Shown: positions 1 through 8,988 of the stretch, piece after piece
Layout: the number at the start of each line of letters is the position of its first letter
Position numbering within the stretch: the first letter of the stretch is position 1
Source of the DNA: Pseudomonadales bacterium
GTDB taxonomy: Bacteria; Pseudomonadota; Gammaproteobacteria; Pseudomonadales; Pseudohongiellaceae
Assembly (NCBI GenBank): GCA_024234325.1
Contig: JACKOJ010000003.1
Span: 62,001-126,000 of the forward strand
Direction of reading: 5' to 3'
Length of the DNA stretch: 64,000 nt
Translations under genes and position numbers: made by a program
The notes under the pieces: model-generated
Databases searched by the model: none
Seen by the model: the letters and a program-made list of their open reading frames with translations, nothing else
Told to the model about the DNA's origin: nothing

Positions 1-26
1 GCTTCGAGGGCGGATGCAAAGCTCCG

Positions 27-1820
27 TCATCCCCCCTGCTCCGGGGTAACCCGGAGCACTTCATTCACGGTTGTAGTGCCGGATGCCACTTTCAAGGCAC
101 CACTGAGACGGAGGCTGCGCATGCCCTCCTTGTAGGCCTGCTGGCGCAGCTTCGGCAAATCGGACTTGTCGTCCACATAGTGTTGCAGGGTGTCGCTCAG
201 CGGCATGATTTCATAAATGCCCTGCCTCCCCTTGAAGCCGGTTTCGCGGCATTCCAGGCAGCCCACGCTCTCGGAAATATTTTTCGGCAGACGCAGTTTC
301 CAGGGGCTGGTCAGTACAGTCCATTCCGCTTCGTTGATCTCGGTGTCCTTCTTGCAGTGCGGGCACAGTACACGCACCAGGCGCTGGGCCACCACGCCAA
401 CGACAGTCGCCTTGATCAGATACGGCGCCACACCGAGCTCCAGCAGACGGGTGATGGCCGACGGCGCATCGTTGGTGTGCAGCGTGGTGAACACAAGATG
501 CCCTGTGAGTGCGGCCTGGATCGCCATTTCTGCCGTTTCAAGATCGCGCACCTCGCCGATCATGATGATGTCGGGGTCCTGCCGCAGCAGCGCTTTCACC
601 CCGCTGGCAAAATCCAGATCGATGTTGTCCTGCACCTGCATCTGGTTGAACTGCGGCTCCACCATCTCGATCGGGTCTTCGATGGTGCAGACGTTCACCT
701 CATCCGTCGCCAGCATTTTCAGCGTGGAGTACAGGGTGGTGGTCTTGCCGCTGCCGGTGGGACCAGTGATGATGACGATGCCGTGCTTGTGCCCCACGAT
801 CTCTTTCCAGCGCTGCAGATCCTCGCCGGAAAGCCCCAGCGACTCGAAGGGACGCAGCAGCACTTCCGGGTCGAAAATCCGCATGACGAGTTTTTCGCCG
901 AACGCGGTGGGCAACGTGGAGAGGCGCAGTTCGATTTCTTCGCCGCCCGGACTCTTGGTTTTCAGTCGACCGTCCTGCGGTCGGCGCTTCTCGGCCACGT
1001 TCATTCGGCCCAGAATCTTGATGCGGCTGGTCACCGCATTCATGACCTGCATCGGCAGGGCGTACACCGTGTACAGCACGCCGTCTATTCTGAAACGGAC
1101 ATTCCCTTTTTCGCGCCGTGGTTCGATGTGAATATCGCTGGCGCGCTGATCGAAGGCGTACTGCAACAGCCAGTCCACAATGCTGACGATGTGCTGGTCA
1201 TTGGCCTCCGGGTCCTTGATGTTGCCCAGCTCCAGCATCTGCTCAAGATTGCTGAGCCCGGGAGCGCGCCCGGAGCTCTTGCTGGCATGGCTGATGGAGT
1301 TGGCGAGGCTGTAAAACTCGGTGGTCAGGCGTTTGATCTCCAGGGGATTGGCCACCACGCGACGGATGCGCTTCTGCAGCACATGCTCCAGATCCGCCTC
1401 CCAGGAACTGATGAAGGGTTCGGTGCTGGCAATCAGCACCTCCAGTGGTCGCACTTCCACGGCGAGAATATTGTGGCGCTGGGTAAAGGCATAGGACATG
1501 ACCTGGGTCACCTGCGCCACGTCGATCTTGAGCGGGTCGATGCGGTAATAATCCTGCCCCGCCTGGTCCGCCAGAAAGCGGGTCAGGGTTTCGATGTCCA
1601 GCACCCGGTGGGGCGGTGCCTGATCGACCAGATTCTGTTCGGCCAGCCAGGCAAGCAACGGCTTGCGCAGGTCTTCGCGGTCGCGGCGCCGGGCAAGCAG
1701 CGCCTGGGCATCGGCCTCGGCGATGCGCCCTGCCTGCAGCAGCGCCTGCACGAACGCGCCCAGTTCCACGGGCTTGCCGGACATCACATCCTGTTTCCTT
1801 GCGCTGCTGTTCGCTGTCAT
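27..1820 (-). CDS. GspE/PulE-family type II secretion / type IV pilus assembly ATPase
   Basis: 597-residue hexameric secretion ATPase expected to sit on the cytoplasmic face of a type II secretion or type IV pilus machine and power pseudopilus or pilus assembly. The N-terminal ~170 residues resemble the T2SSE_N domain. The catalytic half shows the Asp-box region (ASDIHIEPR, ~228), Walker A GPTGSGKTTT (~353), Walker B DPDIIMIGE (~415) and a His box (LHTND). A tetracysteine zinc motif, CPHC then CLEC, lies near residues 484-523 and is typical of GspE/PilB. No other gsp or pil gene is visible; the operon could continue beyond the left edge. An ATG 12 codons downstream (1784) has a better ribosome-binding site, so the true start may be there. 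The choice between GspE, PilB and MshE is not settled by sequence alone. Confidence 0.92.
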   Translation of the reverse strand: MTANSSARKQDVMSGKPVELGAFVQALLQAGRIAEADAQALLARRRDREDLRKPLLAWLAEQNLVDQAPPHRVLDIETLTRFLADQAGQDYYRIDPLKIDVAQVTQVMSYAFTQRHNILAVEVRPLEVLIASTEPFISSWEADLEHVLQKRIRRVVANPLEIKRLTTEFYSLANSISHASKSSGRAPGLSNLEQMLELGNIKDPEANDQHIVSIVDWLLQYAFDQRASDIHIEPRREKGNVRFRIDGVLYTVYALPMQVMNAVTSRIKILGRMNVAEKRRPQDGRLKTKSPGGEEIELRLSTLPTAFGEKLVMRIFDPEVLLRPFESLGLSGEDLQRWKEIVGHKHGIVIITGPTGSGKTTTLYSTLKMLATDEVNVCTIEDPIEMVEPQFNQMQVQDNIDLDFASGVKALLRQDPDIIMIGEVRDLETAEMAIQAALTGHLVFTTLHTNDAPSAITRLLELGVAPYLIKATVVGVVAQRLVRVLCPHCKKDTEINEAEWTVLTSPWKLRLPKNISESVGCLECRETGFKGRQGIYEIMPLSDTLQHYVDDKSDLPKLRQQAYKEGMRSLRLSGALKVASGTTTVNEVLRVTPEQGG

Positions 1821-1971
1821 ACGGAGTTCCCTGGGGCGGAGTTTCTGGGCCGGGCCATTGCTGTCTTCCCAATCCCAACAAGTTTATACTGCGCGCCATC
1901 AATTACAACGACTCGGCTGCCAGCGGTTCCTACGTTGCAAACAGGCGGCCGATCCATCCCGGACTCCCCCC

Positions 1972-3888
1972 ATGCTGCTGTTCAGACTCACCCAGTTGTC
2001 CCTGGCTTATGGCGACCGCCCTCTGCTGGACGAGGTCAACCTCGCCATCCACAAGGGCGAACGCATCGGCGTGCTGGGGCATAACGGGGCGGGCAAATCC
2101 AGCTTCATGAAACTGCTTTCCGGAGAGTCCCTGCCCGACAGCGGTGAACTTTGGCGGGCGGCAGACCTGCGCGTGGCCTGTCTGGACCAGAACCTGCCCG
2201 AGCGCACCGACGAGAGCGTGTATGACCATATTGCCGGGGGGCTCGAAGGTCTCGGCGACCTGCTGCGCCGCTATCACGCCCTCACCCACCGGGCAGACGC
2301 CTCCGTGGACTGGGAAGACCCGCGCCACCTGGAGGAGCTGGGGCAGTTGCAGAAGCAGATCGAAGCCCGCGACGGCTGGGCCTTCCAGCACCGCATCGAC
2401 AGCGTGATCGACAGCCTGAAGCTGCCACCGGATGCCCTGATGCGGGAACTTTCGGGAGGCAGCCGCCGCCGCGCGGCCCTCGGCCGTGCGCTGGTGTCAG
2501 AGCCGGACATGCTGCTGCTGGACGAGCCCACCAACCACCTGGACATTCCTACCATTGAGTGGCTGGAAAAATTTCTCAATGCCTTCAACGGCGCCGTGAT
2601 GGTCATCAGCCACGACCGCGAGTTCCTGCAGCGCATCACCAACCGCATCATTGAGATCGACCGCGGCCATCTGCGCTGCTGGGACAAGGACTACGACGGC
2701 TTTCTGGTGTTCCGCGAACAGCAACTGGAGGCAGAGGAAAAGGCCAACAGCGAGTTCGACAAGAAACTGGCCGAGGAGGAACGCTGGATTCGCCAGGGCA
2801 TCAAGGCCCGGCGTACCCGCAACGAGGGCCGTGTACGGGCACTGAAGAAGATGCGAGAAGAGCGCCGTGAGCGCCGCGAACTCAGCGGCAAGGCCCGCTT
2901 CGAGCTGGAAACGGCCGATCAGTCCGGCAAGATCGTCATCGAGGCAGAGAAGATCTCTCACGGCTACGGCGGCACCCCGCTGATCCGGAATTTCTCCACT
3001 CGCATCATGCGCGGCGACCGCATTGGCTTCATCGGCGTCAATGGCAGTGGCAAGACCACCCTGCTGAGGATTCTGCTGGGCGAGCTGAAACCGGATTCCG
3101 GCAAGGTAAGCCTGGGCACGAATCTGGAACTGCTCTACTTCGACCAGTTGCGCAACCAGCTCGAACCGGAGAAATCGGTCATCGACAACCTCTGCGAAGG
3201 GCGCGAGTTCATCGAAATCAATGGCCGCCGCAAGCACGTGATCAGCTATCTGCAGGACTTCCTGTTCGCCCCGGCACGTACGCGCCAGCCGGTGAAGTCG
3301 CTTTCCGGCGGCGAGCAGAACCGCCTGATCCTCGCCAAGCTGTTCAGCAAACCTGCCAACCTCATCGTGCTGGACGAGCCCACCAACGATCTGGACATGG
3401 AGACCCTGGAGCTGCTGGAGGAAATCCTGCTGGAATTCAACGGCACCATCCTGCTGGTCAGCCACGATCGCCGCTTTCTGGACAATGTGGTGACCAGCAG
3501 CATCGTTTTCGAGGGCAATGGCGAAGTGCGGGAATACGTGGGCGGCTATCAGGACTGGGTGAACCACGGTGGCAGGCTGGTGTCCTTTGCCGACCAGGAG
3601 AAGGCACGCCAGGCCACAGCCAAACCTGCACCGGAGAAGAAGCCGGAGACCAAAACCCCGGACAAGCGCCTGTCCTACAAGCTGCAGCGCGAGCTGGATC
3701 AGCTCCCGAAGGACATCGAGGCGCTGGAAGCGGAAATTGCCGCCCTGGCAGCCACCATGGAAGAACCGGATTTCTATGCCCAGGCTCAGGCGCAGATCGA
3801 TGCCACCCTGACGGCCCTGGCGGACAGGCAGAGTGTGCTGGAGGGGCTGTACGAACGCTGGGAGGCCCTGCTGGAACAGCAGGGCTGA
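1972..3888 (+). CDS. uup: ABC-F family ATPase Uup
   Basis: Soluble ABC-F protein of 638 residues with two ATP-binding cassettes and no membrane segments; the family acts on ribosomes or branched DNA rather than in transport. Cassette 1 has Walker A GHNGAGKSS, signature LSGGSRRRAA and Walker B LLLDEPTNHLD. Cassette 2 has GVNGSGKTT, LSGGEQNRL and LIVLDEPTNDLD. The linker between them is charged and Arg/Glu-rich, as in ABC-F proteins. A C-terminal lysine/proline stretch followed by a coiled coil (~residues 555-635) is the DNA-binding tail that separates Uup from EttA. I chose the ATG at 1972 because the first cassette begins straight after it. A -10-like TATACT lies at 1885-1890. It converges on the M48 gene with a 6-base gap. 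Confidence 0.93.
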   Translation: MLLFRLTQLSLAYGDRPLLDEVNLAIHKGERIGVLGHNGAGKSSFMKLLSGESLPDSGELWRAADLRVACLDQNLPERTDESVYDHIAGGLEGLGDLLRRYHALTHRADASVDWEDPRHLEELGQLQKQIEARDGWAFQHRIDSVIDSLKLPPDALMRELSGGSRRRAALGRALVSEPDMLLLDEPTNHLDIPTIEWLEKFLNAFNGAVMVISHDREFLQRITNRIIEIDRGHLRCWDKDYDGFLVFREQQLEAEEKANSEFDKKLAEEERWIRQGIKARRTRNEGRVRALKKMREERRERRELSGKARFELETADQSGKIVIEAEKISHGYGGTPLIRNFSTRIMRGDRIGFIGVNGSGKTTLLRILLGELKPDSGKVSLGTNLELLYFDQLRNQLEPEKSVIDNLCEGREFIEINGRRKHVISYLQDFLFAPARTRQPVKSLSGGEQNRLILAKLFSKPANLIVLDEPTNDLDMETLELLEEILLEFNGTILLVSHDRRFLDNVVTSSIVFEGNGEVREYVGGYQDWVNHGGRLVSFADQEKARQATAKPAPEKKPETKTPDKRLSYKLQRELDQLPKDIEALEAEIAALAATMEEPDFYAQAQAQIDATLTALADRQSVLEGLYERWEALLEQQG

Positions 3889-3894
3889 CGAGGA

Positions 3895-5394
3895 CTATTC
3901 GACGATCTTGATCCAGTCGCCGGGGTTCGGCGTGCCGGTGGGGTAGTAGCCGTTGATCAGGCGCAGGGTTTCCTCGGGGTAATTGGCAATCGGGCTCATG
4001 CGCGCCAGCGCTGCGAAGGTGAAGCCTTCCCCCACCTGCACGTAGTGAAGTCGGCTCTCGTTGCCGGAGAAACGCTCATTGGCCTGAATCGCCCGGAACG
4101 TACGGATGGAGGCCAGCAGGAGCTGGTCTGACTCGTCCGCCCCCGCTCCCGGGGCAATATCTCCCGTGAAGATAAACACGCGCGGACCAAGATAGATGAC
4201 CGCCACCCGCTGGGACTTGCCGTCCTTGGTGACCGTGCCGGTATAGCCCTGCAGGCGGAACTGCTGCAGGGCTTCGGATTTCTGCAGGTTGGGAATGCCG
4301 AGCTTGTCGCGGATGAACAGGCGCGGCTCAAGGCTCTCCTGCATGCGCTGCACCTCTACCCGCATGCTGCTGTCGCCTGCCGGATTTGTGGCCACCACCG
4401 TGGTCGGAGTCTCACTGACGGTCCAGTCGTCCGGAAACACCATGGTGTAACCGAGCAGGGTCTGGTAATAGCGATTGCGCGCCTGCGAGCCGGTAATGCG
4501 CTGACTCTCTCCCACCACCAGACCGTCGATGTTTTCCCGGAACTTGGCATTGTCCACCAGGGTGGCCTGATTGGCCGGCAGGGCGCCGACACTGGAGATG
4601 GCCTGCTGCAGACGGGTGTCGTTGCGCGGGTGCGTGGCAAACAGCCCGTGGTAGCTCGGCTGCTGGTTGGCCACCTTGGTATTGAAGTCTTCCTGGTTCT
4701 TGAGCACGGTCACCACCTTGATGACCGCCTGCGGATCGTAGCCCGCGCGCAGCAGGTATTCCGCGCCCAGGGTGTCGGCCTCCAGCTCGTGCTCGCGACC
4801 AAAGCCACTCAGACCCGCCTGGGCCCAGAGCGAACCCACGTCCATGATCTGGGAGCCGATATAGCCACTGCCGGTCGCCACGGCAGCCACCACGCCGCCC
4901 ACGCCGGAAGCCACCCGCGCCAGGGCTCCCCGGGACTGCTGCTGCACGGCATGACGGGCCGTGATATGGCCGATCTCATGCCCGATCACCGCCGCCAGCT
5001 CTGCCTCGGAGTTCAGGTAGGCCAGCAGTCCGCGGTTGACATAGACATAACCGCCCGGCAGCGCAAAGGCGTTGATCTCCGGGCTGTCGATAACGGTGAA
5101 GGTGAAGGTGAGGTCGGGTCTGTCACTGACGGCAGCCAGCCGCTGCCCCACCTCGTTGACATAGGCGGTCAGCTTGGCGTCTTCGACCAGCGGCATGCTC
5201 GACAAGACCTTCGCGTGCTCTTCCGCGCCAATCTCCAGCTCGCGCTTCTCGGTCATGGTCACGATATTGGCCTGCCCCGTGGCCGGGTTGACGGCACAGG
5301 ACGGCAGCACCGCAGCCAGCGCCACAAGGGCCAGCAGCGATGCCGCACGCGGGAATCTGCCTGACGGGGAAAACGAAAGTCTGTTACTGCTCAT
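3895..5394 (-). CDS. M48-family metalloprotease lipoprotein
   Basis: Exported zinc protease of about 499 residues. The N-terminus is a lipoprotein signal peptide ending in the lipobox LPSC, so the mature protein should be tethered to the periplasmic face of the envelope. The catalytic motif is GHEIGHITARH, with the third ligand glutamate in EADTLGAEYLL, as in BepA/LoiP-type M48 proteases that handle misfolded outer-membrane proteins. The last ~50 residues (VQVGEGFTFAALARMSP...) look LysM-like, and the C-terminal TPR region of BepA is not evident. The longest frame starts at a GTG at 5400, but the ATG at 5394 fits the signal peptide better. It is the last gene of the long minus-strand run; whether it belongs functionally to the vWA/ExbB-like cluster is not known. 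Confidence 0.88.
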   Translation of the reverse strand: MSSNRLSFSPSGRFPRAASLLALVALAAVLPSCAVNPATGQANIVTMTEKRELEIGAEEHAKVLSSMPLVEDAKLTAYVNEVGQRLAAVSDRPDLTFTFTVIDSPEINAFALPGGYVYVNRGLLAYLNSEAELAAVIGHEIGHITARHAVQQQSRGALARVASGVGGVVAAVATGSGYIGSQIMDVGSLWAQAGLSGFGREHELEADTLGAEYLLRAGYDPQAVIKVVTVLKNQEDFNTKVANQQPSYHGLFATHPRNDTRLQQAISSVGALPANQATLVDNAKFRENIDGLVVGESQRITGSQARNRYYQTLLGYTMVFPDDWTVSETPTTVVATNPAGDSSMRVEVQRMQESLEPRLFIRDKLGIPNLQKSEALQQFRLQGYTGTVTKDGKSQRVAVIYLGPRVFIFTGDIAPGAGADESDQLLLASIRTFRAIQANERFSGNESRLHYVQVGEGFTFAALARMSPIANYPEETLRLINGYYPTGTPNPGDWIKIVE

Positions 5395-5467
5395 GGACAC
5401 TTCTCTCAGGCTTCTTGTTTCTCAGGCCCGGCTATCCGGACTGCCTATCAGGAATTAACGGGCTTGC

Positions 5468-6160
5468 TCAGTCTCCGTTCACAAACTGCTGCAACTGGCT
5501 TGCCAGAGAGTTGCAGGCATTGGCCTCCACCCGCGCCAGCAGGGGAATGGGCACGACCACTGCCGGCACATAGGACTGGCCGGTGGCATCGGTGCTGATG
5601 GTGCCGACGTTGGCAAAGGAGGACACGTCCCAGACGCGGGCGTCAAAATTGGAATCGTCTTCCCAGGAACCGAAGCCGAAACAACCACCACCGCCCGGGC
5701 CAACGGCACAGGAGATGGAGCCGGTGCGGCTGGTGGTTTCCGTCTGACCGTCGAGCCAGACAATATAGCGAATGCCGTATTCCGCAATCTTGGAAGACAC
5801 CACCTCTTCTTCCATCAGGGCCTGCAGGTCGGAGGTGCGCAGCGGCGCCGTGCGCGGCTCGAACCAGGGGAACATGGCGTCAATGAATTCCTGCTCCGGA
5901 ATCACACGGATGCCGCGCGACCCGCGGGAGACGCGGTTGCCAACGCAATCGACGAACTCTTCCCGGGTTTCATAGGCGCTTCCCTGCCGCCGCCCCAGAA
6001 TCACGATGGATTCATGGGATTCGATTCCCGTCTCACCCTGACGGAATTCATCCACTGTCGTGGTCGTACAGGACGCCAGCACTGCTGCGCAAAAAAAGCT
6101 CAAACACGCATGAATGGCGATTCGCCCTGTTCCTCTCGATACGCTGTCTGCGGAACTCAT
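5468..6160 (-). CDS. Putative lipoprotein, unknown function
   Basis: About 230 residues with a lipoprotein signal peptide (hydrophobic IAIHACLSFFCAAVLASC, lipobox ASC) followed by a Thr-rich linker. The mature part has four cysteines, including one on each side of a Gly-rich loop (CAVGPGGGGCFGFG), suggesting a periplasmic disulfide fold. The ATG at 6160 is preferred to a longer frame from 6226: it has a GAGG ribosome-binding site seven bases upstream and does not overlap the previous gene. I do not recognise a family. It is the distal lipoprotein of the vWA/ExbB-like cluster, 38 bases after the preceding lipoprotein gene, and is probably co-transcribed with it. Confidence 0.75.
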   Translation of the reverse strand: MSSADSVSRGTGRIAIHACLSFFCAAVLASCTTTTVDEFRQGETGIESHESIVILGRRQGSAYETREEFVDCVGNRVSRGSRGIRVIPEQEFIDAMFPWFEPRTAPLRTSDLQALMEEEVVSSKIAEYGIRYIVWLDGQTETTSRTGSISCAVGPGGGGCFGFGSWEDDSNFDARVWDVSSFANVGTISTDATGQSYVPAVVVPIPLLARVEANACNSLASQLQQFVNGD

Positions 6161-6198
6161 AGGTGCCTCGTTGATTGCCCCTCGTAAGGCGGGGCTTC

Positions 6199-6819
6199 TT
6201 ACTGCTGTTGTTGACTTGCCAACCAATCCCTCACTTCCGGCACGGTGCCAAAGGTCAGGGTAAAATTCGAACCCAGATCGCGCAGGGCGCCCACGGTGGC
6301 ATCATTGATGCCGGCCTCCACGGAGCGCAGGGTCTCCGTCGGCGTTTTGCCGTAGGACGTCAACACCCAGTCGGCGATGTACTCGCCACCGGGGCCAAGC
6401 AGACGCATATTGTATTTCACCCAGACCTCGTAGGCGTCCAGGTGGGTCTTCTGCGGCAGGGCAAGCTGAAACTCTTCAATGCGCGGAGCAAAGACGGCAT
6501 CCACCTGCTGGGCAGGGGCCGATGCAAGATCGTCCAGCACGACCACTTTCTCAAACATCGCGGGCAGCACGGAGTTGAACAACTGCATGTGGGTCTGACC
6601 GCTGGCGATCCGGTATTCTTCCTTGCCTGTCTCACTATATTCGACATAGGTAAAATCGCGGAGTTCCTCGTCATAGTACACGCCGAGGGTCAGGGGAATC
6701 TGTCGGATATTGGGGCTGGGGTAGCTGCCTTCGACCACGAGGGAGTTCACGCCGCAGGCACTGAGCGCCAGGAACAGGCACAGGCCCGTGAGTGTTCTGA
6801 GCATTTTCGGGGTTGCCAC
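6199..6819 (-). CDS. Putative lipoprotein, unknown function
   Basis: 206-residue exported protein with a lipoprotein signal (LTGLCLFLALSAC, lipobox LSAC). The mature domain alternates short hydrophobic strands with acidic loops. Segments such as YEVWVKYNMRLLGPGGEYI resemble the small outer-membrane lipoproteins that accompany secretion or motility systems, but I cannot assign a family. The longest frame begins with GTG (6819), preceded by GGAG about 10 bases upstream; an ATG at 6804 would also keep the whole signal peptide. It follows the second vWA gene by about 73 bases on the same strand, so it is probably part of the same transcript and may be the outer-membrane partner of the inner-membrane vWA/ExbB-like proteins. 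Confidence 0.75.
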   Translation of the reverse strand: MATPKMLRTLTGLCLFLALSACGVNSLVVEGSYPSPNIRQIPLTLGVYYDEELRDFTYVEYSETGKEEYRIASGQTHMQLFNSVLPAMFEKVVVLDDLASAPAQQVDAVFAPRIEEFQLALPQKTHLDAYEVWVKYNMRLLGPGGEYIADWVLTSYGKTPTETLRSVEAGINDATVGALRDLGSNFTLTFGTVPEVRDWLASQQQQ

Positions 6820-6892
6820 TTCTGTTTTTCTCCACGAAGCCTGATGAGTATCGCGTGCGTTTTCCTACCTCATGGCAGACACAATACACCTT

Positions 6893-7894
6893 TCATTCGA
6901 AACTGTTGAGTCCAACGAAGGTGCCTCCGTTACGTTGGGTCAGTTCGCGCATCAGATTGGCGAAGCGATAGGCGCTCTGCCGGTAGCGCGGTTCCAGCGC
7001 AAAGATGACCGGAAAACCTACCGCATGTATGCGCACCATGGGGTTGCCATTGGCGTCCTTGGCGTTGAGCCGGTCGATGGTGCGCAGCACCTGGGTGATC
7101 GAACCGCCGGGCTGGAAGTCGTCGCCCATCACGTAAATGCTGATCTTGCGGTCCGGGGCGTAATAGGTATTGATCGCCGCCGTGACCCCTTCTACCGGAC
7201 TACTATTACTGAAGGGACTCCAGTTGCGCAATGTATTGATGATGGTCGTGCGCCTTGCCGGTGTGTCGGGAATCCACTGCCCGCGGAAAGAATCGAACAT
7301 GTAGTCACCCATGTCGTTCATGATCTGGATGCCCTTGACGTTGGGATAGACATCCAGGGTGTCCACAATCACGTCGATCAGGCGCGGCCAGGCGTTCTGG
7401 AACATACTCCCGGAGGTGTCGATCACGAAGATGATGTATTCGCTGTCCACCGGAATACCGCCCACCAGGTTGTTCTTGCGACTGAACTCCTGCCCCAGCA
7501 GGCGCTCCATCTCGTCGGTCAGGGACTGTTTGGCACTGGCAAGATTCTGCGCCTCGATGATGCGCTCGTCGGCGATGCTGTTGGAGCTGTCAAAGCGCCC
7601 CTGCACCGCCATCAGCTCACGGCGCAGATTGGCAATGCGCTCCTGCATGGCGGAAAGCTGTTCGCGTTTGGCATTGAGGTCTTCGTTGACGATGCGGGTC
7701 TCGCCGCGAATCGAGAACAATTGCTCCTGCAACACGCTGATGGGCTGGTTCCGGGGAATATCGGAATCCTCCAGGCTCACCGGCGGCGCGTTCTCGCTGA
7801 TCATCAGCAGCAGAATCATGGCCCCGAAGCCACAGGAAATCACATCGAGGAAGGCGATGCTGGAGGATTCTGTGTCGTCGCGTCTTCGTCGCAT
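6893..7894 (-). CDS. vWA-domain protein with ExbD-like transmembrane anchor (second copy)
   Basis: 333 residues. A basic N-terminus (MRRRRDD) precedes one membrane helix (~14-32) with the motif FLDVISCGFGA; Asp17 near the start of the helix matches the position of the proton-carrying Asp in ExbD/TolR (FIDVM-type). A coiled coil (~53-135) leads to a von Willebrand A domain with an intact MIDAS, DTSGS at residues 159-163, preceded by hydrophobic strand YIIFVI. Topology should be N-in with the vWA domain in the periplasm. Its ATG overlaps the stop of the upstream vWA gene (TAATG), indicating translational coupling and probably a heteromeric complex. Domain calls are firm; the ExbD analogy is inference. 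Confidence 0.85.
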   Translation of the reverse strand: MRRRRDDTESSSIAFLDVISCGFGAMILLLMISENAPPVSLEDSDIPRNQPISVLQEQLFSIRGETRIVNEDLNAKREQLSAMQERIANLRRELMAVQGRFDSSNSIADERIIEAQNLASAKQSLTDEMERLLGQEFSRKNNLVGGIPVDSEYIIFVIDTSGSMFQNAWPRLIDVIVDTLDVYPNVKGIQIMNDMGDYMFDSFRGQWIPDTPARRTTIINTLRNWSPFSNSSPVEGVTAAINTYYAPDRKISIYVMGDDFQPGGSITQVLRTIDRLNAKDANGNPMVRIHAVGFPVIFALEPRYRQSAYRFANLMRELTQRNGGTFVGLNSFE

Positions 7895-8988
7895 TATGGC
7901 CAGTCCCGTGCCGGGCTAAGGAAGGATCCCCGGGTCATCTGCGCCAGTTGCCAGTAGGCTGCGGAGGCACTGGGATCGCCCTCCAGCGGCAGCAGGATGA
8001 CATTCACCGGCGTCCTGTTGGGTAAATACTCTATCGCGTCGTCAAAAAGTTCAAGCCTGCGCTGGGGCGTGACCAGCGTGGCATTGGAGGGATTGTTGGA
8101 CAGCGTGGGCAGGCCGTCGGTAATCAGGTAAATATTGTCCGGTGGCGGCGACAACTGCGCGGCGGCCTGAAACACCCGGGCCAGGTTGGTGCCATTGGCC
8201 GGGATCATGTCCTTCACTGCCTCGATGGTGTCGTTGAGCTGGTCACGGTCTGCAACCTCCAGCCAGTTGCCCTCGGTGCCCTCCAGGGCCGCATTGACCT
8301 CCGTACTGAAACCGTAGACCTGGTACTGGCTGGCAATCGGCAGTTGGCTCGAAATCCACTCCACGGTGCGCACGGCACGCTGCCACTTCCCGGCCTCCTT
8401 CTTGTTCTGATCGGACATATTGCGGGTGCGGATGATGTTCACCAGTGTCTCGTCGAGCATGCTCGCCGAGGTGTCGAGCAGAATCAGGATGCGGTTGCCG
8501 CCCAGGAACATGCCGGTGAGGTACTGGCGATCGCCCTCGCCCACAAACGCCCGGGCGTCCGAACCGGTCTGTTCGATGGCGCTGGATTGCAGGCGCTGCA
8601 GTTCCTCCTCCAGGGAGCGGATGTCGGCGCGCAAACGTTCCAGGTCTTCCTCGCTGGCCACAGTGGTGTTTTCCAGCGCGGCAAGCTGCTGCAGAAAGTC
8701 GTTGATCTGCTCCTGAATGCGTGTCGCCAGCCCCTGGGCTTCCACGACTTCCAGGCTGACCTCGTCGCGGGTGTTGCGAATCCGCACCAGATTTTCCTGA
8801 CCGTCGCGAATCTCCTCTTCCAGCATCTGCACTTCGGCCTGCAGTGCCGGGTCACTGACCTCGGTACGCACAGAATCCTGGTGATCCAGAATCAGGAAGA
8901 TCAACACCACGGCACCGAAGCCACAGGACATGACGTCCAGGAAGGCCAGGCTCATGGGATTGAAGGCTCCGCGGCGTTTCTTACTCAT
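7894..8988 (-). CDS. vWA-domain protein with ExbD-like transmembrane anchor (first copy)
   Basis: 364 residues with the same architecture as its downstream neighbour: basic N-terminus (MSKKRRG), one membrane helix (~15-34) carrying FLDVMSCGFGA with Asp18, a long coiled coil (~47-137) rich in Glu/Leu, then a vWA domain with MIDAS DTSAS at residues 172-176. Polar residues later in the domain (NGTNLARV, ITDGLPTL) supply the usual remaining metal ligands. The start overlaps the end of the actin-fold gene by 8 bases and the stop overlaps the next start, so the three are translationally coupled. The two vWA proteins share the N-terminal motif and domain order but differ elsewhere, so they are paralogues that may pair as a heterodimer. 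Confidence 0.86.
   Translation of the reverse strand: MSKKRRGAFNPMSLAFLDVMSCGFGAVVLIFLILDHQDSVRTEVSDPALQAEVQMLEEEIRDGQENLVRIRNTRDEVSLEVVEAQGLATRIQEQINDFLQQLAALENTTVASEEDLERLRADIRSLEEELQRLQSSAIEQTGSDARAFVGEGDRQYLTGMFLGGNRILILLDTSASMLDETLVNIIRTRNMSDQNKKEAGKWQRAVRTVEWISSQLPIASQYQVYGFSTEVNAALEGTEGNWLEVADRDQLNDTIEAVKDMIPANGTNLARVFQAAAQLSPPPDNIYLITDGLPTLSNNPSNATLVTPQRRLELFDDAIEYLPNRTPVNVILLPLEGDPSASAAYWQLAQMTRGSFLSPARDWP

Noticed and set aside
180..2084. Long open frame on the plus strand opposite the GspE-type gene
   Set aside because: Antisense shadow of a GC-rich gene; its composition (His/Gln/Arg-rich) and lack of any family match contrast with the clear ATPase on the other strand.
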